In this document: positions 57,654-64,000 of the stretch, one piece after another | Numbering within the stretch: the first letter of the stretch is position 1 | Layout: each line of letters opens with the position of its first letter | Source: Arminella tubonensis | GTDB lineage: Bacteria; Pseudomonadota; Alphaproteobacteria; Rhizobiales; Rhizobiaceae | Length of the DNA: 64,000 nucleotides | Direction of reading: 5' to 3' | Assembly (NCBI RefSeq): GCF_003240585.1 | Contig: NZ_PCDP01000036.1 | Span: forward strand, 248,001 to 312,000 | Notes under the pieces: generated by a model | Seen by the model: the letters and a program-made list of their open reading frames with translations, nothing else | Database searches by the model: none | What the model was told of the DNA's origin: nothing | Translations under genes and position numbers: made by a program

Positions 57654-58259
57654 ATGATCAAAATAGCGCGTCTTGGCCGTTTTGCCGCTGCGACCATCGT
57701 TCTTTCCGGCATTGCGTTTGGCGCAGCCAACGCGCAGGAAGTCTCCGACGAGCAGATCAAGGCAGCACGTGCTGCGATCGAAGCGCTTGGGGTCACTGCC
57801 CAGTTCGACAACATTCTGCCTAATCTTGCAGAGCAGTTGAAGAGCACGATGATCCAGGCCAATCCGGACCTCGAAAATGTGATCAGCTCGACCGTCGACC
57901 AGCAGGCGCTCATTCTGGCCGCCCGCCGGGCAGACCTCGAGCGGGAAGCCGCCTCGACCTATGCCAAGGCCTTCAGCGTTGAAGAGTTGAACGCCATCGC
58001 TGCATTCTACACCTCGCCAGCCGGTAAAAAGCTCCTGAAGGACGGGCCGATCGCCACGCGCGAGCTCTACAAGGCCGCCGATATCTGGGGGCAGGGCATC
58101 TCTCGCGATCTCGCCAACCAGAGCGGTGCTGCGCTCGACAAGGTCGTCGTGAGGGCGCCAGCCGCTGCTCCTGCAGCCACCGACGCTACGGCTGCACCCG
58201 CACCGGCGGCACCGAAGCCTGCGGCCGCACCGAAGCCTGCAGCGGCTCCGAAGAAGTAA
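57654..58259 (+). CDS. DUF2059 secreted protein
   Basis: A 201-residue exported protein with signal peptide MIKIARLGRFAAATIVLSGIAFGAANAQ. The helical DUF2059 domain includes TYAKAFSVEELNAIAAFYTSPAGKKLLKDGP. A low-complexity tail of Pro/Ala/Lys repeats (PAAAPKPAAAPKPAAAPKK) ends it. It is close to rpiA, but that pairing may reflect only shared transcription. Function unknown. Confidence 0.88.
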   Translation: MIKIARLGRFAAATIVLSGIAFGAANAQEVSDEQIKAARAAIEALGVTAQFDNILPNLAEQLKSTMIQANPDLENVISSTVDQQALILAARRADLEREAASTYAKAFSVEELNAIAAFYTSPAGKKLLKDGPIATRELYKAADIWGQGISRDLANQSGAALDKVVVRAPAAAPAATDATAAPAPAAPKPAAAPKPAAAPKK

Positions 58260-58284
58260 ATCTCTTCCCTATTCGAAAATGAAG

Positions 58285-58312
58285 AGCCCGGGTTTTCCGG
58301 GCTTTTCTTTTT
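58285..58312 (+). terminator. Intrinsic terminator after the DUF2059 gene
   Basis: Stem AGCCCGG (58285-58291) with CCGGGCT (58297-58303), then TTTCTTTTTGCC. It ends the rpiA-DUF2059 unit before gor. Confidence 0.85.
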
Positions 58313-58405
58313 GCCCCGGCGCTCCCTATATCAGGCTCTGTTACAAGCGCTGTCTACCAGCTTCTCCACGCGGTTCGCCGCGTCTCTTTCCGCAGGAGTT
58401 ATCGA

Positions 58406-59791
58406 ATGTCTTCCTATGATTATGATCTTTTCGTCATCGGTGGCGGCTCCGGCGGCGTGCGCAGCGCACGCGTGGCGGCATCGCTCGGCAAGAAGGTCGG
58501 GATCGCCGAGGAGTATCGGTATGGGGGCACCTGCGTCATTCGCGGATGCGTGCCGAAGAAGCTGTTCGTCTATGCGTCGCAATATCACGAGCATTTCGAG
58601 GACGCGACCGGCTATGGCTGGACTGTCGGCGAGAGCACGTTCGACTGGAAGAAGCTGATCGCAGCGAAGGACAAGGAAATCGCGCGGCTGGAGGGCCTCT
58701 ATCGCAAGGGTCTCGACAACGCCAAGGCCGATATCCTCGATACTCGGGCCGAGCTGGTCGACGCCCACACCGTACGGCTGGTGAAGACGGACAAGACGGT
58801 AACCGCTGACCGGATCGTCATCGCTGTCGGCGGCGCACCGAACCATCACAGCGCACTACCCGGCCACGAGCTCTGCATTTCGTCGAACGAGGCCTTCCAC
58901 CTCGAGGAGTTGCCGAAGTCGATCCTCATTGCCGGCGGCGGCTACATCGCCGTGGAGTTCGCCAATATCTTCCACGGCCTCGGCGTCAAGACGACGCTGA
59001 TCTATCGCGGCGCTGAAATCCTTTCCCGCTTCGATCATGACATGCGCCAAGGTCTGCATGAGGCAATGGTCGCCAAGGGCATCCAGATTCTTTGCCATGA
59101 TGTCATCGAGGAGGTGAGCAAGGTCGAGGGCGGATTGCAGGCTCGGACGATGAAAGGCGAACTGCTCGATGTCGACGTGGTGATGCTGGCGCTCGGCCGC
59201 GATCCGAATACCAAGGGCCTTGGCCTCGAGGCTGCAGGCGTGAAGACCAATGAGCGCGGCGCCATCGTCGTCGACGATTATTCACGTACATCAGTACCGA
59301 ACATCTATGCTCTGGGCGACGTCACCGATCGGGTACAGCTGACGCCGGTGGCGATCCACGAGGCGATGTGCTTCATCGAGACCGAATACAAGAACAACCC
59401 GACCAAGCCGGACCACGATCTGATCGCGACCGCAGTCTTCTCACAGCCGGAGATCGGCACTGTCGGCCTGAGTGAAGAGGAGGCTTCCAGGCGCTACAAG
59501 GCGCTTGAGGTCTACCGCGCCCAGTTCCGGCCGATGAAGGCGACGCTGTCGGGACGGAACGAAAAGATGATCATGAAGCTCATCGTCAATGCCGAGGATC
59601 GCAAGGTGATCGGCGCCCACATTCTCGGCCACGACGCCGGCGAGATGGCCCAGCTACTCGGCATCACGCTGAAGGCCGGCTGCACCAAGGATGATTTCGA
59701 TCGGACCATGGCTGTGCATCCGACGGCATCCGAGGAACTGGTGACGATGTACTCGCCGAGCTATCGCATCATCGACGGAAAACGGGTCTAG
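58406..59791 (+). CDS. gor: Glutathione-disulfide reductase
   Basis: NADPH-dependent flavoenzyme of 461 residues that keeps glutathione reduced. FAD site YDLFVIGGGSGGVRSAR, redox-active disulfide GGTCVIRGCVPKK, NADPH-binding IAGGGYIAVEFANIF and FAD-binding NIYALGDVTDRVQLTP are all present. The C-terminal active-site HPTASEELVTM supplies the catalytic His. Confidence 0.96.
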   Translation: MSSYDYDLFVIGGGSGGVRSARVAASLGKKVGIAEEYRYGGTCVIRGCVPKKLFVYASQYHEHFEDATGYGWTVGESTFDWKKLIAAKDKEIARLEGLYRKGLDNAKADILDTRAELVDAHTVRLVKTDKTVTADRIVIAVGGAPNHHSALPGHELCISSNEAFHLEELPKSILIAGGGYIAVEFANIFHGLGVKTTLIYRGAEILSRFDHDMRQGLHEAMVAKGIQILCHDVIEEVSKVEGGLQARTMKGELLDVDVVMLALGRDPNTKGLGLEAAGVKTNERGAIVVDDYSRTSVPNIYALGDVTDRVQLTPVAIHEAMCFIETEYKNNPTKPDHDLIATAVFSQPEIGTVGLSEEEASRRYKALEVYRAQFRPMKATLSGRNEKMIMKLIVNAEDRKVIGAHILGHDAGEMAQLLGITLKAGCTKDDFDRTMAVHPTASEELVTMYSPSYRIIDGKRV

Positions 59792-59832
59792 ACTGGCACC
59801 GAAGGCAAATCACAGGGGCTGGATTTCGCCAC

Positions 59833-61149
59833 TTAGCTCGTGATGCGCGCACTGGCGACGGCCTTTTGAAAAAGGGCCTTCATCGCGGCATCAATGCCGT
59901 CCGTTGGACTGACCTCGAAATACAGGTCGGGGCTCGCGCATTCCTCCATCTTGCTGCCGATGGAGGTCTGGAAGGGTGCTATCCAATAGTTGTAAAAGCC
60001 GTTGGTGGGTAGCGGCAAGTAGGTAGTGTAGAGCACCGCTATCTTGATTTTGCGATCCTTCAGCTTCTTGCAATAGCTGGTGTCGATAGGTTCTATGCAT
60101 CGCGTCGCGTCTTTTAGCTTCTTTGTGCAGCCCTTGGGCTTATTGCTATCTCCGACGCCATCTCCAACAAAATAGACGATCTTCTGCGGCTGCGTATTGC
60201 TGGAGCCATCGCCTGCCGTGTCGATTTCCTTGTCGATCTTAGTTAGTGCTTCGTCGAAGCTTGTCAGCTGATCGTCTTTGTAGCCCTGTCTGGGGATGCT
60301 CATCAACGTGATATTTTCGGTGGCTTTTGCGACGGCGGCAAGGTCGGATGTCAGTTTGGATACCGTATAGAGATTGGCATCCATCGCCGTCTGGCCGAAT
60401 GTGTATGCGGCCATGCGGAAGCGATTGGCACCTGGATCCGATGCGTTTTTTGCAAGCGCTTTCGTCGCCTTGGCTACGACATCAATGCGGATCGTAGCCC
60501 CGATGTTGCGCGCGAGGTTATAGTAGCTATTCTTATCCTCGACACCGGTCTCGGAAACGATGTGGCATGCAAATGCGCAATTGGCATCGTCCTTGTTTTT
60601 CGCTGTTGCAGCCACCATCATTGCAACATCGGCGGAGGTGGCGCCGACACCCATCGACGGGGTATTATCGAGCAGCATGTAGAAATCGATGAAGGTTGCT
60701 GTTTGATACTCTGCCGTCGCGGTTCCTGAAATCTTGATCGTGTCCCTGCCGAGGATGCGGAGGAATGTGGTTGGTATCGAGGCGTTGAATGTGACGTTCG
60801 ACTGCAGCATAACGCCTTTCTTCGTCACGCTGACGTCTACGTTCACCTTGTCGGCTTCGATGCCGACGGTCCTTTGAGCAAAGAACAGGTTTTTCGCGTC
60901 GGAGGGTCCTACGGCAACGGCACCGTCCGATGACATGGCCACGGCTGCTTTGAAGGCGGGAGATTTCTCCGCAATCGAGCCGACAGCGGCCGCATCGGCG
61001 GCGGTGAAGAGTTGCGTCCTGACACTCAGTGCGTTGGAAAAATCAATCGCCAGACCTGCGGCACCGAGAAGCGGCACTATCAACAGGGCTGTGATCAGGC
61101 CAAAATTGCCGTCCCTGCAGTTCCAGAAGCGCTGCCAACGATTCTCCAT
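59833..61149 (-). CDS. TadG-like pilus-assembly protein with von Willebrand A-like domain, copy 1
   Basis: A protein of 438 residues from ATG 61149. The N-terminal TadE/TadG membrane helix (GNFGLITALLIVPLLGAAGLAIDFSNALSVRTQLFTAADAAA) lies at residues 13-55. A vWA-type domain starts IDFYMLLDNTPSMGVGATS, in place of the usual metal site DxSxS. The C-terminal FEVSPTDGIDAAMKALFQK completes the fold. This is the tandem paralogue of the next gene to the right and is next to no other tad/cpa genes. Confidence 0.85.
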   Translation of the reverse strand: MENRWQRFWNCRDGNFGLITALLIVPLLGAAGLAIDFSNALSVRTQLFTAADAAAVGSIAEKSPAFKAAVAMSSDGAVAVGPSDAKNLFFAQRTVGIEADKVNVDVSVTKKGVMLQSNVTFNASIPTTFLRILGRDTIKISGTATAEYQTATFIDFYMLLDNTPSMGVGATSADVAMMVAATAKNKDDANCAFACHIVSETGVEDKNSYYNLARNIGATIRIDVVAKATKALAKNASDPGANRFRMAAYTFGQTAMDANLYTVSKLTSDLAAVAKATENITLMSIPRQGYKDDQLTSFDEALTKIDKEIDTAGDGSSNTQPQKIVYFVGDGVGDSNKPKGCTKKLKDATRCIEPIDTSYCKKLKDRKIKIAVLYTTYLPLPTNGFYNYWIAPFQTSIGSKMEECASPDLYFEVSPTDGIDAAMKALFQKAVASARITS

Positions 61150-61393
61150 GATCTGTCTACCCACCCACCAGTTGCAATTCGCGGCAAGGGAGAAGCCTGA
61201 CGGCTAGTCGATCGCTGCGTTCACTTTACAGGCATAGGTAGTGCTTCTGAATAATCAGAGAAATTATGTGGTAAGCGCCTGGTAAATCCGACAGCGATTA
61301 TTTAGCAATTTAGTCGCTGACGTGCCATTGCAATGCGCTTCCGACAGAAGGGGTCGATCGCGGAAGCGGCGCAATCGACCTGGCCTTTTTCCA

Positions 61394-62701
61394 TCAATTC
61401 GTCAGTCTCGGATTTTGCAGGATGCGCAGGAAAAGCGCATTCATGGCGTCGCTGATACCTTCTGTCGGGCTGACTTCGAAATAGTATCCCGGTGAGGCGC
61501 AGGATTGCATCCTTGTTGCAATCTGGCTCTGGAATGGCGCTATCCATTGCTGGTACCAGGCGTTGTTCGGCAGCGGCAGGTAGGTGGTGTAGAGCACGGC
61601 GATCTTGATGCCGCGGTTCTTCAGGGGCTGACAGAAAGACGTGTCTATCGGTTCCTGGCAACGTCCGCCGGTTGTCGGCTCCGTGCAAGTATTCGGCTTG
61701 TTGCTGTCGCCGACCCCGTCGGTGACAAAGAAGACGACCTTTTCAGGGTCCAGGCTGCTCGTGCCGTTGCCGGGCGTCGGGATGCTCGCGCTCAGCTGCG
61801 TCAGGGTGTTGTCGAAATCGGTTTGTTCGTCGTTGTTGTAGTTCTGTTTTGGCGTGGTCATCAGATCCACGGCGTCGGTGTACTGGCTGACCTGCGCCAT
61901 GTCCGATGTCAGGGCCGAGACCATGGTGAGCCCTGCTTTCTCGGCAGCGGCGCCGAACGTATAGACCGCCATCCGGTACTGATCCGCCGCGGTGCGGGTG
62001 TTGACCGCCGTTGTCGTCAGGCTCTTCGTCGCCTCGCGGACCACGTCGATGCGCAACGTGACGCCGAGGCTCTTTGCCAGAGCGTAGTAATTATTGCTGG
62101 TATCCATCTGGTGGCAGGCAAAGGCGCAGCTGTCGCTGGTATTGCTTTCCATCTTCGCGACGTCCTTGGGTGTCGCGCCAACGCCCATGGAGGGGGTGTT
62201 GTCGAGAAGCATGTAGAAATCGATATAGGTCGCCAGCTGGTTCTGCGCCGATGCGTTACCGGAAACAGTTATAGTATCCTGCCCGAGTATACGCATGAAG
62301 GTGGTTGGAATGGTTGCCGTGAAGGTCACATTGGATTTCACGGTGTTGGCGGTCTTCGTAACGTCGATGTTGACGTTTACTGCGACATCCTGCAGCGATC
62401 CATCATCCTGTTCCTGACCGAAAAACAGCTGTTTGGCATCGGCCTGCGCGAGGCTCACCGAGCCGTCCGAGGGCATGATCATCGCCGCCGCCATGCCCGG
62501 TGATTTCTCGGCGAGCGAGCCTGCGGCTGCGGCGTCGGCGCTGGAATAGAGCTCGTTGCGGATGCTGACGGCGTTCGAGACGTCGACGGCCAAGCCTGCG
62601 GCGCCGATCAGAGGCACCATTACCAAGGCAGTCATGATTCCGAAATTGCCGTCTCTATCGCTGCAGAAGCGCTGCCATAAGCTCCACATAAACAGCCGCA
62701 T
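61394..62701 (-). CDS. TadG-like pilus-assembly protein with von Willebrand A-like domain, copy 2
   Basis: A 435-residue paralogue of the preceding gene: N-terminal GNFGIMTALVMVPLIGAAGLAVDVSNAVSIRNELYSSADAAAAGS, then IDFYMLLDNTPSMGVGATPKDVA, and the ending FEVSPTEGISDAMNALFLR. Start could also be ATG at 62689. It is separated from copy 1 by about 245 bp. Two tandem genes arose by duplication. The MIDAS-like motif DNTPSMG keeps Asp and Ser but has a Thr-Pro insert relative to DxSxS, so metal binding is not certain. Confidence 0.85.
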   Translation of the reverse strand: MRLFMWSLWQRFCSDRDGNFGIMTALVMVPLIGAAGLAVDVSNAVSIRNELYSSADAAAAGSLAEKSPGMAAAMIMPSDGSVSLAQADAKQLFFGQEQDDGSLQDVAVNVNIDVTKTANTVKSNVTFTATIPTTFMRILGQDTITVSGNASAQNQLATYIDFYMLLDNTPSMGVGATPKDVAKMESNTSDSCAFACHQMDTSNNYYALAKSLGVTLRIDVVREATKSLTTTAVNTRTAADQYRMAVYTFGAAAEKAGLTMVSALTSDMAQVSQYTDAVDLMTTPKQNYNNDEQTDFDNTLTQLSASIPTPGNGTSSLDPEKVVFFVTDGVGDSNKPNTCTEPTTGGRCQEPIDTSFCQPLKNRGIKIAVLYTTYLPLPNNAWYQQWIAPFQSQIATRMQSCASPGYYFEVSPTEGISDAMNALFLRILQNPRLTN

Positions 62702-63021
62702 CCCACGTCGCCCTTTGTGCCAACTCGGTCGTGACCACCACGGCCTTTAATTCCTAATTTGATTGTATTTGGAAAAGCTAAATACCCGGCAAAGCAATCT
62801 GGTGAGCGACTGGTAAACAAGAAGCCGCAGATTCTGCGTATTCGCCAGTCGCTGGCGGCGCGGGTGGGGTCGTGATCGTCGCAGGAAGGCGTTCTGCGTG
62901 ACGTCGTCCCGACGATTCCTGCCGTCCTCGAACGCAGGGACGTCCGGACGTTTGCAGGCGCGACCGTTCGCTCCTGTCTGATGGATTGGCGCGGCTTAAA
63001 CACACAGAAATCTCGTAACGG
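62702..63021. other. Gene-free stretch between the TadG-like gene and the aro leader
   Basis: Reading frames here (62778-63056 and 62632-63045, both leftward) lack coding character. The region probably contains divergent promoters. No boxes could be assigned with confidence. Confidence 0.4.
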
Positions 63022-63129
63022 ACGGCTTGCACGGATGCTATGCAAGCCGGTCTCAAAGGTTTATAAGCCGCCGTTATTTAACGACGACGGGACATCCGGC
63101 GGAGACCGGCTTTGAGACAGGTGAGTGAA
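63022..63129 (+). promoter_or_regulatory. Structured 5' leader with mutually exclusive stems before DAHP synthase
   Basis: Stem A pairs 63023-63031 with 63041-63049 (9 bp). Stem B pairs 63044-63054 with 63102-63112 (11 bp). Stem C pairs 63050-63058 with 63110-63118 (9 bp). A further stem pairs 63068-63073 with 63097-63102. A, B and C share bases, so they cannot all form together. Stem C ends next to the ribosome-binding region before ATG 63130. This is the layout of an attenuator or translational switch, but no tryptophan-, tyrosine- or phenylalanine-rich leader peptide was found. Confidence 0.5.
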
Positions 63130-64000
63130 ATGGCACAGAATTGGACCCCGAACAGTTGGCGGCAGAAACCGATCCAGCAGGTGCCGGAATATCCGGACAA
63201 GGCAGCACTGGCAGCGACCGAAGCCCAGCTTGCAACCTTTCCACCGCTCGTTTTTGCCGGTGAAGCTCGTCGTTTGAAGAAGCACCTCGCCAATGTCGCC
63301 GAGGGCAACGCTTTCCTGCTTCAGGGCGGTGACTGCGCGGAGAGCTTTGCCGAACACGGCGCTGACAATATCCGCGATTTCTTCCGCGCTTTCCTGCAGA
63401 TGGCGGTGGTCCTGACATTCGGCGCCCAGCTGCCGGTAGTCAAGGTTGGCCGTATTGCGGGACAGTTCGCAAAGCCCCGCTCGTCGAATGTCGAGAAGCA
63501 GGGTGACATCACGCTGCCGGCTTATCGCGGCGATATCGTCAATGGCATCGAGTTCACCGAAAAGGCGCGCATTCCGGACCCGGAACGCCAGCTGCTGGCC
63601 TATCGCCAGTCGGCTGCGACGCTGAACCTTCTGCGCGCCTTCGCGATGGGTGGCTATGCGAACCTTGAAAACGTGCACCAGTGGATGCTGGGCTTCGTAA
63701 AGGATAGCCCCCAGGGCGAGCGCTACAAGAAGCTGGCGGATCGCATCAGCGAAACGATGGACTTCATGAAGGCGATCGGCATCACTGCCGAGAACCAGCC
63801 GAACCTGCGCGAGACGGATTTCTTCACCAGCCACGAGGCTTTGCTTCTTGGCTATGAGGAAGCGATGACACGTGTGGATTCCACCTCGGGCGACTGGTAC
63901 GCCACGTCAGGCCACATGCTCTGGATCGGTGATCGAACCCGTCAGCTCGATCATGCGCATGTCGAATACTTCCGTGGGATCAAGAACCCGATCGGCCTGA
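63130..64000 (+). CDS. Class II 3-deoxy-7-phosphoheptulonate (DAHP) synthase (3' end outside window)
   Basis: First enzyme of the shikimate pathway, joining erythrose 4-phosphate and phosphoenolpyruvate. I translated it by hand; about 290 of roughly 460 residues are in view. It begins [23 protein letters not shown]. The class II features are [16 protein letters not shown] with a metal-binding Cys region, [18 protein letters not shown], and [29 protein letters not shown] follows. The AroA-II type is the plant-like class common in rhizobia. Its 5' leader shows competing RNA stems. Confidence 0.95.
   Translation, partial: MAQNWTPNSWRQKPIQQVPEYPDKAALAATEAQLATFPPLVFAGEARRLKKHLANVAEGNAFLLQGGDCAESFAEHGADNIRDFFRAFLQMAVVLTFGAQLPVVKVGRIAGQFAKPRSSNVEKQGDITLPAYRGDIVNGIEFTEKARIPDPERQLLAYRQSAATLNLLRAFAMGGYANLENVHQWMLGFVKDSPQGERYKKLADRISETMDFMKAIGITAENQPNLRETDFFTSHEALLLGYEEAMTRVDSTSGDWYATSGHMLWIGDRTRQLDHAHVEYFRGIKNPIGL

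Overview
The window is a chromosomal segment of an alphaproteobacterium in the Rhizobium/Agrobacterium group. The evidence is the high GC of most of the DNA, rhizobial housekeeping genes (UvrB with long extensions, class II DAHP synthase, DusA, Gph, RpiA, Gor, FumC, MoaA/MobA/MobB, CobS/CobT), many ABC transporters, and Rhizobium-type palindromic repeat elements. No rRNA, tRNA, CRISPR array or intact insertion sequence was recognised. The window cuts two genes: a gamma carbonic anhydrase at the left edge and a class II DAHP synthase at the right edge.

Layout. 1-4.9 kb: gamma carbonic anhydrase and FAH-family hydrolase operon, a small protein, dusA, a cold-shock gene with terminator, a cupin and a J-domain protein. 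5.1-7.3 kb: an AT-rich island holding a retron. All its parts read leftward: a promoter, a structured msr-msd RNA gene with matching a1/a2 ends, an effector resembling nucleoside deoxyribosyltransferases with a winged-helix tail (split by a one-base frameshift), and an intact retron reverse transcriptase. This is the most unusual system in the window. 7.5-11 kb: uvrB, whose disordered C-terminal region has absorbed two palindromic repeat elements, with a third copy just downstream. 11-24.4 kb: RDD membrane protein, ArsB-like carrier, the DUF1800/DUF1501 secreted pair, an SRPBCC-ArsR pair, LysE exporter with AraC regulator, thioesterase, extensin-like lipoprotein, a two-gene ABC-2 exporter, and a PIN-toxin/antitoxin pair with twin operator palindromes.

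24.4-32.2 kb: aspartic protease, DUF1289, cobS, cobT, dgkA, sensor kinase, nuclease, uracil-DNA glycosylase-like protein, Lrp regulator and a beta-hydroxyacid dehydrogenase. 32.4-37.5 kb: an alkanesulfonate operon (two tandem ssuA, then ssuD, ssuC, ssuB). 37.6-46.3 kb: methyltransferase, Usg-like protein, a polar amino acid ABC transporter without its ATPase, a large Pro/Ala/Glu/Lys-rich OmpA-family protein, mobAB and an EamA transporter. 46.7-64 kb: chemotaxis receptor, moaA, DUF971, a GGDEF protein, fumC, a YkuD L,D-transpeptidase, gph, rpiA, DUF2059, gor, two tandem TadG-like von Willebrand proteins, and a DAHP synthase preceded by a leader with competing RNA stems.

In the retron, the RNA gene, effector and reverse transcriptase would form one defence unit: the reverse transcriptase makes msDNA from the RNA and the complex holds the effector in check. 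Whether it works here depends on the effector frameshift.
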